A stretch of DNA of 5,359 bases from Gammaproteobacteria bacterium (GCA_024641445.1 JAHEDA010000180.1:1-5359), one strand, 5' to 3'. Shown: positions 1 through 5,359, counted from the stretch's first letter. Made by a program: numbers and translations. Notes: generated from the letters alone by a model not told the origin.

Positions 1-219
1 ACGGACATGACCTATACCGATGTTCCCTTGCAGGCGCAACATGTGCTTGGCCTGAAACACATCACGCACCAGACCATTGGCCTTGCGCAGATACATGCGA
101 TCACCATCACTGGTCATGATACCGGCGGCGTCCTGGCCACGGTGTTGCAGGACCGTCAGCCCGTCATACAAGGCCTGATTGACCGGGGACTTCGCCACGA
201 TACCGATGATTCCACACAT
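1..219 (-). CDS. purF: Amidophosphoribosyltransferase, N-terminal fragment (runs off left edge)
   Basis: PurF catalyses the first committed step of purine synthesis: glutamine plus PRPP gives 5-phosphoribosylamine, in the cytoplasm. Only the first 73 residues are present, out of about 500 in the family. They belong to the class II glutamine amidotransferase (Ntn hydrolase) domain. The protein begins MCGIIGIVAK, so removing Met exposes Cys2 as the N-terminal nucleophile. There is no propeptide, as in the E. coli enzyme and unlike the Bacillus type. LTVLQHRGQDAAGI (residues 21-34) and RKANGLVRDVF (45-55) are characteristic, and the fragment ends GIGHVR at residues 68-73, whose Arg corresponds to the glutamine-binding Arg of the family. 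The start is fixed by MCGI and by an AAGGTGG SD seven bases upstream. It follows cvpA after 92 bp, the same order as in E. coli. No PurR-type operator of the ACGCAAACGTTTGCGT kind is visible upstream. Identity is certain; the C-terminal phosphoribosyltransferase domain lies outside the window. Confidence 0.97.
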   Translation of the reverse strand, partial: MCGIIGIVAKSPVNQALYDGLTVLQHRGQDAAGIMTSDGDRMYLRKANGLVRDVFQAKHMLRLQGNIGIGHVR

Positions 220-226
220 CGTTCTA

Positions 227-233
227 CCACCTT
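227..233 (-). promoter_or_regulatory. Ribosome binding site of purF
   Basis: On the minus strand AAGGTGG lies seven bases before the purF ATG at 219. It is the best SD in the window and settles the start codon. With it, purF can initiate independently of cvpA translation, which ends 92 bp upstream. Confidence 0.75.
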
Positions 234-242
234 GTTCGATTC

Positions 243-254
243 ACTGATGTCAGT
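243..254. repeat. Short dyad ACTGA-TG-TCAGT upstream of purF
   Basis: This is a perfect inverted repeat with 5-bp arms and a 2-bp centre, ten bases upstream of the purF SD. It could be a small operator half-site pair or chance. It does not match the PurR consensus. An RNA hairpin is unlikely because the two-base loop is too tight, so if it is functional a DNA-binding site fits better. No regulator can be named from the sequence. Confidence 0.3.
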
Positions 255-278
255 TTAACGGCGACACCTTCACCGCAC

Positions 279-295
279 TTGAACACAAAATTCAA
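279..295. repeat. AT-rich inverted repeat in the cvpA-purF spacer
   Basis: TTGAA and TTCAA arms (279-283 and 291-295) flank a 7-base loop, just downstream of the cvpA stop on the minus strand. The stem is only 5 bp, AT-rich, and not followed by a T tract in the direction of transcription. It is therefore not a convincing intrinsic terminator, and read-through from cvpA into purF is expected. Confidence 0.25.
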
Positions 296-311
296 CCGCT
301 ATTGGTCACTG

Positions 312-800
312 CTAGAACTTAAAGCTATTCGCGACACCACTCGGCATATAATCGCGCAACCAGACCGCAAAGCCCTCGAAGTAATACAGTAAGAACGAGT
401 CATGCCAGGTACTGGTATGGGGAAACGGCGTGAGCCCGGCAAACAGTACCAGTGCCGTTACGACCAGAACCCCGCGCATGACACCAAAGACAACCCCAAT
501 GGTTCGATCGGTACCGGCAAACCCGGCCCGTTCAACCAGATGATTGGCAAAAAAATTCACTGCCGATGTCGCCAGCAGACTCAGAATTAGCAACAGCACA
601 AAGGCAAAAATCAGACGCAGTATGGGGTCTGAGATCGTTGTATCCATTAAGCGCCCCAGTCCGGCGGCAAAGGTAAGCGCTATCCAGAAGGAGATGATCC
701 ACCCAGCCAGTGACAGCGCCTCCTTGACGAAACCACGCATCAGACTGATCAAGGTCGAGACAATTATCAGGACAATAATGACGAGATCAATCCAGTTCAT
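312..800 (-). CDS. cvpA: CvpA family inner-membrane protein
   Basis: CvpA is a small inner-membrane protein named for its role in colicin V export in E. coli; its molecular function is not settled. At 162 aa this copy has the usual family length. Four hydrophobic segments are visible at about residues 4-22, 28-47, 60-83 and 101-122, followed by a more polar C-terminal tail. Family-type motifs are RGFVKEALSLAGWI (22-35), between the first two helices, and DRTIGVVFGVMRG (98-110), with conserved glycines and basic residues at the start of the fourth helix. The ATG at 800 follows the SPOR gene stop by seven bases. The only SD-like sequence is a GAG that overlaps that stop, which suggests translation largely by coupling. 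It sits immediately upstream of purF, the pairing that led to the E. coli name. The family call is firm; no role beyond membrane location can be inferred. Confidence 0.95.
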   Translation of the reverse strand: MNWIDLVIIVLIIVSTLISLMRGFVKEALSLAGWIISFWIALTFAAGLGRLMDTTISDPILRLIFAFVLLLILSLLATSAVNFFANHLVERAGFAGTDRTIGVVFGVMRGVLVVTALVLFAGLTPFPHTSTWHDSFLLYYFEGFAVWLRDYMPSGVANSFKF

Positions 801-807
801 GCTGATC

Positions 808-1371
808 TCAGGGATGCCCCATTACGACACCATCGAGTTTGAGTTCCCGCTTTAATTTATCGCGCATGGTTTCAGCTGTCGTCTTGCGTATCTCAGGCCC
901 CACGCGCACACGAAACACATCACCCTCCTTGGTCGTAACACGCTCGACAAAAACGGCAAAGTGCTTATCTCGTAATTTGTCGCGCATGCGCAAGGCATTC
1001 TCACGATTGCCAAAACTACCTACCTGCACGACCCAGGCCTTGGGCTCCTCACCCGTTGCAGGTTTGGCGTCACTGACCTCTGACTTGGTGTCTGGCAGAG
1101 GTGTCGGCGGGGACGCAGGTAGCTCCTTCGGGGAGTGCTCATCGATCGGTATGCGTGCCATTGGCGAGACAACGGCTGGCGGCGGCTCCGCCGTCTTGGG
1201 CAGTTGCATATCTTGCAGGGGCTTCATTGCCTCCGGTTGGGGGGGAATATTCGTCGTAAAGATGGGCAGCTCATCACGCCCCCCATCAAGGATCATGGGA
1301 ATAAAGATCACCGCCAGGGCGACCAAGACGATAGCCCCGACAATTCGTTGTTTTAGACGGCTTTTATCCAC
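808..1371 (-). CDS. dedD: DedD-like single-pass membrane protein with C-terminal SPOR domain
   Basis: SPOR proteins bind glycan strands stripped of stem peptides at the division septum; E. coli DedD is a non-essential division protein. With a GTG start at 1371 the product is 187 aa. It has a short basic N-terminus (MDKSRLKQR), one membrane helix at about 10-28 (IVGAIVLVALAVIFIPMIL), a Pro-rich periplasmic linker at about 33-110, and a SPOR domain at about 111-185. The SPOR domain shows WVVQVGSFGNRENA (113-126) and FRVRVGP (153-159), the usual beta-strand signatures. The GTG start is chosen because DKSxLKQRIVGA is the usual N-terminus of the family. An in-frame GTG at 1473 would add 34 atypical residues and overlap folC by 65 bp. 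No good SD precedes the GTG, so initiation may depend on folC translation ending 37 bp upstream. The position between folC and cvpA is the E. coli dedD position, which supports the name, although linker sequences in this family diverge widely. Confidence 0.88.
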   Translation of the reverse strand: MDKSRLKQRIVGAIVLVALAVIFIPMILDGGRDELPIFTTNIPPQPEAMKPLQDMQLPKTAEPPPAVVSPMARIPIDEHSPKELPASPPTPLPDTKSEVSDAKPATGEEPKAWVVQVGSFGNRENALRMRDKLRDKHFAVFVERVTTKEGDVFRVRVGPEIRKTTAETMRDKLKRELKLDGVVMGHP

Positions 1372-1407
1372 AGCGAGCGCAATGAGGGTCCAGATAGGGA
1401 AGAGGGG

Positions 1408-1413
1408 ATTATA
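1408..1413 (-). promoter_or_regulatory. Possible -10 element (TATAAT) overlapping the folC stop
   Basis: A perfect TATAAT on the minus strand contains the folC TAA stop and lies 36 bases before the GTG start of the SPOR gene. No -35 resembling TTGACA is found at 16-18 bp spacing (the hexamer at 17 bp is GGCGGA), and there is no extended -10 TG. It could give a weak internal promoter for dedD-cvpA-purF, but chance is a real alternative. Confidence 0.2.
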
Positions 1414-2674
1414 TGCCCTTGGGCAGGGCCTCCGCCACAGTGCTAAACGAGCCAAACACCAGGATGCGATCACCCGGCCTCGCCTGGCCCTGTGCCATCT
1501 TCAGTGCGTGCATCGAATCAGGTGAGCCCGGATGGATCAGTGCATGAGGGAGATTCGCTCTAATCACCTCAGATATGAGCTGAGCAGATGCGCCACGATG
1601 GCCGGGTAAGGTGCAGGGGTACCAGGCAGATACAACCTCCCCCATCAATTGCACCATATCAGCGATATCCTTGTCTTTGAATGCACCAAATACGGCGTGG
1701 GTACGCCCGTCACATGCATAGGCGCGTAACATCTCAACCAGGCGCTCTACCGCAGCAGAATTGTGTGCCACGTCGTAAATGATAGGGATAGCGCCAGGGA
1801 GGACCTGAAAACGCCCACTCACCTGGGTCGTCAATAGGCCCGCCCGAAGGGCCTGCGTATCGACAGGGATCTCGGCCTGTAGACACTGCACACACATGAG
1901 CACTCCTGCGGCATTATTGTATTGATGCTCACCGCGCATTGCCGGTATCGGGAGGCCTGAAATACGTTTTGTATCGGAGTGCCACTGCCATCCGGTCTGA
2001 AGTTTTTCGATGTGAAAATCGTGTCCGAAGCGATACAGAGATGCCCCAATCTCGCTGGCATAAGCATTTATTGATTCGGGCATATCGGGGTCGGCATACA
2101 CCACAGGGTGTGAGGCGCGCATGATACCCGCCTTCTCTCGGGCAATTGTCTCGCGATCACTACCCAGCCATGCCTGGTGATCGATCCCTATCGAAGAAAT
2201 TAACGCCACGTCGGCATCGATGATATTCACGGCATCAAGGCGACCGCCCAGCCCCACTTCAAGGATCGCGATATCCAGCTTGCTCCGATAAAAGATATCC
2301 AGTGCAGCGAGGGTACCAAACTCAAAATAGGTCAGACTGATATCGCCACGGGCCTCATCCACGCGCGTAAAGGCCTCGCAGATAGACTCATCGCTGGCCA
2401 GTTCGGTATTGATCCTGATGCGCTCGTTATATGAGATCAGATGTGGTGAGGTATAACTACCTACGGCATATCCGGCGTTTGAATAAATATTATGAAGCAA
2501 TGTAACACTGGAACCCTTGCCATTGGTTCCAGCAACCGTAATAACTTTGAAGTGAGGTGGGCTTGGGTGCAGGCGTTTGAATACTCGCCCCACGCGCTCC
2601 AATCCCAGTTCGATCAGCTCGGGGTGGAGGCCTTCCTGCCAGTGCAGCCAATCCGCGAGAGTTTGAAAACGCAT
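1409..2674 (-). CDS. folC: Dihydrofolate synthase / folylpolyglutamate synthase
   Basis: FolC adds L-glutamate to dihydropteroate with ATP to make dihydrofolate, and in bifunctional proteobacterial forms also extends the polyglutamate tail of tetrahydrofolates; it acts in the cytoplasm. The 421-aa product matches the E. coli enzyme (about 422 aa). The Mur-ligase-type domain has LGLERV (23-28), P-loop VAGTNGKGSS (47-56), SPHL (76-79), FEFGTLAAL (117-125), ILEVGLGGRLDAVN (137-150), IDHQAWLG (164-171) and REKAGI (179-184). The Lys of REKAGI corresponds to the carbamylated metal ligand of E. coli FolC. GEHQYNNAAG (248-257) leads to the C-terminal Rossmann-like domain, with SGRFQ (286-290), YDVAHNSAA (300-308), GAFKDKD (330-336) and VFGSFSTVAE (407-416). 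The ATG at 2674 gives MRFQTLADWLHWQE, a typical N-terminus for the family. It has no SD; the preceding bases are pyrimidine-rich. It lies 49 bp after accD and 37 bp before the SPOR gene. All motifs are intact. The assignment is firm, but bifunctionality is inferred from family and lineage. Confidence 0.97.
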   Translation of the reverse strand: MRFQTLADWLHWQEGLHPELIELGLERVGRVFKRLHPSPPHFKVITVAGTNGKGSSVTLLHNIYSNAGYAVGSYTSPHLISYNERIRINTELASDESICEAFTRVDEARGDISLTYFEFGTLAALDIFYRSKLDIAILEVGLGGRLDAVNIIDADVALISSIGIDHQAWLGSDRETIAREKAGIMRASHPVVYADPDMPESINAYASEIGASLYRFGHDFHIEKLQTGWQWHSDTKRISGLPIPAMRGEHQYNNAAGVLMCVQCLQAEIPVDTQALRAGLLTTQVSGRFQVLPGAIPIIYDVAHNSAAVERLVEMLRAYACDGRTHAVFGAFKDKDIADMVQLMGEVVSAWYPCTLPGHRGASAQLISEVIRANLPHALIHPGSPDSMHALKMAQGQARPGDRILVFGSFSTVAEALPKGI

Positions 2675-2681
2675 TGAGGGA

Positions 2682-2711
2682 GGAATACCAAGGTCCCGAT
2701 CCCCGCGTCAA
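2682..2711 (-). promoter_or_regulatory. Weak promoter-like pair before folC
   Basis: In the accD-folC spacer the minus strand carries TTGACG (2711-2706, five of six to the -35 consensus). After 18 bp comes TATTCC (2687-2682, three of six to the -10 consensus). The -10 ends seven bases before the folC ATG, so a transcript from it would start at or next to the A of the start codon. The -10 match is weak and the pair may be chance. Confidence 0.2.
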
Positions 2712-2718
2712 TACGGGG
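2701..2718 (-). repeat. Small GC-rich hairpin between accD and folC
   Basis: The minus strand reads CCCCG (2718-2714), an 8-base loop, then CGGGG (2705-2701). Part of the loop can extend the stem with a small bulge. It lies six bases after the accD stop. No T tract follows, so it is not a standard Rho-independent terminator; it could be an mRNA processing or stability element. Its loop includes most of the -35-like TTGACG. Confidence 0.3.
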
Positions 2719-2723
2719 TGAGT

Positions 2724-3584
2724 TCAGGCAGCGATTCGGTGAGTCAACATGGCCAGGATACGACCAATACGGTCACGCATATCACGACGGTCGATCACCA
2801 TATCGATTGCGCCATGCTCCTGAAGGAATTCACTGCGCTGAAAACCCTCTGGCAGGGTTTCACGCACGGTCTGTTCGATGACACGAGGACCGGCAAAACC
2901 AATGAGTGCATTAGGTTCACCAATATTGATATCGCCCAGCATGGCGAGGCTGGCGGAGACGCCACCCATGGTCGGGTCGGTCATGACCGAGATAAAGGGG
3001 ATGCCACGCTTACTCAGGCGCGCCAACGCTGCACTAGTCTTGGCCATTTGCATCAGCGAGAAAAGTGCCTCCTGCATACGTGCACCACCGCTGGCAGAGA
3101 AACACACGAGAGGAATGTTTTTTTCAAGGCAAACATTGACGGCACGCACAAAGCGCTCACCAACAACCGAACCCATGGAACCACCCATAAAGCGAAACTC
3201 GAAGGCCGCGGCAACCACGGGCAGGCCCTTGAGGTTGCCCTTCATGACCACGATGGCATCGTCTTCCTCGGTGGCCTTTTGTGCCTGCACTAAACGATCT
3301 TTATATTTTTTCAGATCACGAAACTTGAGGGCGTCAATGGGTTTGATGTTGACGCCGATCTCCTCCACCACCTCGTCATCCAGGAACATGGCGAGTCGCT
3401 GGCGCGCGGTAACGCGCTCATGGTGATCACACTTGGGGCAGACGTTGAGGTTGCGTTCCATCTCGGCCCGGTAGAGTACCGCGCCACAGGCCTTACACTT
3501 GGCCCAGAGACCCTCGGGCACCGTCTTCTTGATGGAGCCCTCAGTACGAATTCGACTAGGTAGTAGTTTTGTAAACCAGCTCAT
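2724..3584 (-). CDS. accD: Acetyl-CoA carboxylase, carboxyltransferase subunit beta
   Basis: AccD pairs with AccA in the alpha2beta2 carboxyltransferase that moves CO2 from carboxybiotin on AccB to acetyl-CoA, forming malonyl-CoA for fatty-acid synthesis in the cytoplasm. The 286-aa protein is close to the usual length; E. coli AccD is slightly longer at the C-terminus. An N-terminal four-Cys zinc ribbon is complete: C30-x2-C33 and C49-x2-C52. The crotonase-like carboxyltransferase core follows, with FRFMGGSMGSVVGERF (130-145), the oxyanion-forming CFSASGGARMQE (161-172), TDPTMGGVSAS (202-212), IGFAGPRVIEQT (228-239) and LPEGFQ (244-249). The ATG at 3584 gives MSWFTKLLPSRI, the typical proteobacterial N-terminus. 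Its upstream GGTG is only two bases from the ATG, too close for an ordinary SD. A perfect TATAAT lies six bases before the start, raising the question of a private, possibly leaderless transcript. It lies 57 bp after trpA and 49 bp before folC, which follows accD in E. coli too. Identity is certain. Confidence 0.98.
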   Translation of the reverse strand: MSWFTKLLPSRIRTEGSIKKTVPEGLWAKCKACGAVLYRAEMERNLNVCPKCDHHERVTARQRLAMFLDDEVVEEIGVNIKPIDALKFRDLKKYKDRLVQAQKATEEDDAIVVMKGNLKGLPVVAAAFEFRFMGGSMGSVVGERFVRAVNVCLEKNIPLVCFSASGGARMQEALFSLMQMAKTSAALARLSKRGIPFISVMTDPTMGGVSASLAMLGDINIGEPNALIGFAGPRVIEQTVRETLPEGFQRSEFLQEHGAIDMVIDRRDMRDRIGRILAMLTHRIAA

Positions 3585-3590
3585 AGCACC

Positions 3591-3596
3591 ATTATA
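3591..3596 (-). promoter_or_regulatory. Candidate -10 element of an accD promoter
   Basis: In the AT-rich 57-bp trpA-accD spacer the minus strand reads AGAATATAATGGTGCTATG. The perfect TATAAT ends six bases before the accD ATG. The -35 region is poor: AATTTC at 17-bp spacing, and TTTCAA at 15 bp. The usual -10 to +1 distance would place the transcription start on the A of the ATG. The rest of the spacer (3597-3641) shows no terminator for trpA and no other element I can support. Confidence 0.35.
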
Positions 3597-3641
3597 TTCT
3601 TGGTAAGGTTATTGAAATTGTACCCCGTCACAGTTCCCGTT

Positions 3642-4451
3642 TCAGCCTATTTTTTCCATCGCCTCACGCATCGACGTTAACAGCCCACAAACCGATTTAT
3701 GGATGTCCGCCGGTGAAGACTGATTGTCCTCTACCAGCCGAACCAGGGCACTTCCCACCACTACTGCATCGGCAACAGCCGCAATTTTTTTAGCAGAATT
3801 TGCATCCTTAATACCAAACCCCACGGCAACGGGGATTTTCGTGTAGCGTCTGATTACCCCTACACGCTCCGCCACCTGTTGGGTATCCAAATGCCCTGCC
3901 CCGGTGACGCCCTTGAGGGATACATAGTAGACAAAACCACTGGTGGCCTTGGCAATAAGCTGGATGCGCGCATCACTGGTGGTGGGCGAAACCAAAAACA
4001 CGATGTCCAAGTCATGCAGGCGCAGCGCGGCCAACATGGCATCCGCCTCCTCTGGGGGAAGGTCCACCAGGAGGACACCATCCACCCCCGCAGTGGCGGC
4101 GGCCTGGGCAAACTCGGGGTAGCCCATGACCTCTACCGGATTGAGATAACCCATTAACAATACAGGTGTTTTGCTGTCTTTTTGGCGAAACTCACGCACC
4201 ATCGCAAGCACTTGATGCAGGCTAACATGGTGGCTCAAGGCCCGTTCCATGGCGCGCTGGATTACCGGCCCCTCGGCCATGGGGTCAGAGAAGGGGACCC
4301 CTAGCTCAAGGATGTCTGCCCCGGCCTCGACCATGGCGTGCATGAGTGGAACCGTTGTGGCGGGCCCTGGGTCACCGGCGGTGACGTAGGGGATTAAGGC
4401 CTTACGCCCCGTCTTTTTCAGCTCGGCAAAACGCGTGGCAATGCGACTCAT
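3642..4451 (-). CDS. trpA: Tryptophan synthase alpha subunit
   Basis: TrpA cleaves indole-3-glycerol phosphate to indole and glyceraldehyde 3-phosphate and channels indole to TrpB in the alpha2beta2 complex. The 269 aa form a TIM barrel of normal length, and the numbering runs parallel to the enteric enzyme. Visible signatures are PYVTAGDP (21-28), ILELGVPFSDP (47-57) with catalytic Glu49, GYLNPV (101-106), VDLPPEE (129-135), YYVSLKGVTG (175-184) with Tyr175 and Thr183, GFGIK (211-215) and VVGSALV (231-237) for phosphate binding. The second catalytic acid, Asp60 in E. coli/Salmonella, is Glu here (codon GAG at 4274-4272, in SDPMAEGPVIQ). This is conservative and does not suggest a dead enzyme, since everything else is intact. 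The ATG at 4451 overlaps the trpB stop as ATGA and has GAGGGG eight bases upstream inside trpB, so translational coupling for equal subunit production is likely. accD follows after 57 bp. Confidence 0.98.
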   Translation of the reverse strand: MSRIATRFAELKKTGRKALIPYVTAGDPGPATTVPLMHAMVEAGADILELGVPFSDPMAEGPVIQRAMERALSHHVSLHQVLAMVREFRQKDSKTPVLLMGYLNPVEVMGYPEFAQAAATAGVDGVLLVDLPPEEADAMLAALRLHDLDIVFLVSPTTSDARIQLIAKATSGFVYYVSLKGVTGAGHLDTQQVAERVGVIRRYTKIPVAVGFGIKDANSAKKIAAVADAVVVGSALVRLVEDNQSSPADIHKSVCGLLTSMREAMEKIG

Positions 4452-5359
4452 AGCTGTATCCCCTCATGCCGGGCCACCGTATGAATATCCTTATCCCCTC
4501 GCCCGGAGAGATTCACAATGATGATCTTGTCCTTGGCCATAGTCGGTGCCAACTTGCTGGCATAGGCCAGGGCATGACTCGACTCCAACGCCGGGATGAT
4601 ACCCTCGATACGGGTCAGATCATGAAATCCCTGGAGGGCCTCGATGTCCGTGACCGAGACATAATTGGCCCGCTTGGCATCCTTCAACCAGGCGTGTTCC
4701 GGGCCCACGCCGGGGTAGTCCAGACCTGCCGAGATTGAGTGAGTAGGGATGATCTGCCCGTCTTTATCTTCCATCAAATACGTCCGGTTACCGTGCAAGA
4801 CACCCGGCTTGCCCGCGCTGAGAGAGGCCGCATGCTGGCCTGTCTCCAACCCCAAACCCGCCGCCTCGACACCGTACATTGCCACCTCGGTGTCATCGAG
4901 AAAGGGATAGAACAAGCCAATGGCGTTGGAACCGCCACCGATGCAGGCGACCAGTGCGTCTGGATTGCGACCTTCAAAGGCCTGGATCTGCTGCTTGGCC
5001 TCACGGCCGATGATGGCCTGAAAGTCACGCACCATGGCGGGATAGGGGTGAGGCCCCGCCACCGTCCCGATGATGTAGAAGGTGTTGTCAATGTTAGTGA
5101 CCCAGTCACGCATAGCCTCATTCAAGGCGTCCTTGAGAGTCTTGGAACCGGAGGTCACCGGCACCACAGTCGCACCCAGGAGTTTCATGCGGTAGACATT
5201 CATGGCCTGACGCTCGATGTCCTCGGCGCCCATGTAGACCACACACTCTAAGCCAAGTCGTGCCGCGACCGTGGCCGAGGCCACGCCGTGCTGACCAGCA
5301 CCGGTCTCAGCAATGATTCGAGTCTTGCCCATACGCTTGGCCAGCAGGGCCTGACCGAC
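4448..5359 (-). CDS. trpB: Tryptophan synthase beta subunit, C-terminal 303 residues (runs off right edge)
   Basis: TrpB condenses indole from TrpA with L-serine, using PLP, to make tryptophan. The reading frame is open to the window edge. Its first residues (VGQALLAKRMGK) align with about residue 92 of the enteric enzyme, so about 91 residues are missing, including the PLP-binding Lys87, which should lie about five codons beyond the edge. Using the enteric numbering (fragment position plus 91), catalytic Glu109 is in IIAETGAGQHG. The PLP phosphate loop GGGSNAIG is at about 232-239, the Asp305-containing SAGLDYPGVGPEHA is present, PALESSHALA holds Glu350, and NLSGRGDKD carries the Ser that contacts the PLP ring nitrogen. 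AGPHPYP and the overall similarity to the enteric enzyme mark the standard TrpB1 type, not the stand-alone TrpB2 type. The internal Met at 5332 is not the start. The stop TGA overlaps the trpA ATG by 4 bp. Confidence 0.97.
   Translation of the reverse strand, partial: VGQALLAKRMGKTRIIAETGAGQHGVASATVAARLGLECVVYMGAEDIERQAMNVYRMKLLGATVVPVTSGSKTLKDALNEAMRDWVTNIDNTFYIIGTVAGPHPYPAMVRDFQAIIGREAKQQIQAFEGRNPDALVACIGGGSNAIGLFYPFLDDTEVAMYGVEAAGLGLETGQHAASLSAGKPGVLHGNRTYLMEDKDGQIIPTHSISAGLDYPGVGPEHAWLKDAKRANYVSVTDIEALQGFHDLTRIEGIIPALESSHALAYASKLAPTMAKDKIIIVNLSGRGDKDIHTVARHEGIQL
4460..4465 (-). promoter_or_regulatory. Ribosome binding site of trpA within the trpB 3' end
   Basis: GAGGGG on the minus strand lies eight bases before the trpA ATG and encodes the Glu-Gly near the trpB C-terminus. 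Together with the ATGA stop/start overlap it supports coupled translation of trpA after trpB. Confidence 0.65.

Noticed and set aside
7..258. Plus-strand 83-codon frame at the left edge
   Set aside because: The same bases encode the unmistakable PurF N-terminus on the minus strand, and the plus-strand product has no recognisable features.
1414..1430. GCCCT/AGGGC short hairpin at the folC 3' end as a possible terminator
   Set aside because: The stem is only five base pairs, lies inside the folC coding sequence, and is followed by ATATAATCCCC, not a T tract.
839..1525. Plus-strand open frame of 228 codons opposite the SPOR gene and the folC end
   Set aside because: It is antisense to two well-supported genes, has low-complexity Ser/Arg-rich composition and no recognisable domain. 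It is a shadow frame.
2718..3426. Overlapping plus-strand open frames (191 and 182 codons) opposite accD
   Set aside because: accD carries all its family motifs on the minus strand. The plus-strand products show no coherent domain and overlap each other in different frames.
3615..3648. TGAAA/TTTCA inverted repeat at the trpA end as a possible terminator
   Set aside because: The arms are only five AT-rich bases with a loop of more than 20, and no T tract follows.
4466..5251. Adjacent plus-strand frames of 90 and 170 codons opposite trpB
   Set aside because: They mirror trpB codons, their products (rich in His, Arg and Gly) resemble no family I know, and no promoter or SD was seen to support them.
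4448..5332. trpB starting at the internal Met at 5332
   Set aside because: The frame is open upstream to the window edge, and VGQALLAKR before that Met is conserved TrpB sequence, so the gene is cut by the window and not truncated.
1..5359. A novel defence, mobile or biosynthetic system
   Set aside because: Every gene belongs to a known housekeeping family with intact motifs in conserved order. No transposase, integrase, direct-repeat array, tRNA or unexplained gap over 100 bp was seen on either strand.

Overview
The window is a compact block of conserved housekeeping genes, all on the minus strand. In transcription order they are trpB (5' part missing), trpA, accD, folC, a dedD-like SPOR gene, cvpA and the first 73 codons of purF. 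The order accD-folC-dedD-cvpA-purF matches the Escherichia coli cluster. Having trpBA directly upstream of accD is, as I recall it, common in non-enteric Gammaproteobacteria and some Betaproteobacteria. The protein sequences fit a gammaproteobacterium of moderate GC, perhaps a Chromatiales/Thiotrichales-type lineage, but the genus cannot be read from this window.

Layout by coordinate: 1-219 is the purF N-terminus, running off the left edge. 220-311 is a 92-bp spacer with the purF Shine-Dalgarno (SD) and two small dyads. 312-800 is cvpA. 808-1371 is the SPOR-domain gene, with a preferred GTG start. 1409-2674 is folC. 2675-2723 is a 49-bp spacer with a short hairpin and a weak promoter-like pair. 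2724-3584 is accD. 3585-3641 is a 57-bp spacer with a perfect TATAAT just before the accD start. 3642-4451 is trpA, overlapping the trpB stop by 4 bp. 4448-5359 is trpB, running off the right edge.

The genes cover the last steps of tryptophan synthesis (TrpAB), the first committed step of fatty-acid synthesis (the AccD carboxyltransferase subunit), folate activation and polyglutamylation (FolC), envelope/division functions (the SPOR protein, and CvpA of unclear role) and the first committed step of purine synthesis (PurF). Spacing is tight, no intrinsic terminator is visible, and co-transcription is likely. trpBA looks translationally coupled. accD, folC and the SPOR gene all lack a convincing SD, and -10-like elements sit near their starts, so internal promoters and possibly leaderless translation deserve a check.

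I found no mobile element, CRISPR array, RNA gene, defence gene or unknown protein. The most notable coding observation is Glu instead of the usual catalytic Asp at position 60 of TrpA. I see no previously undescribed system here.
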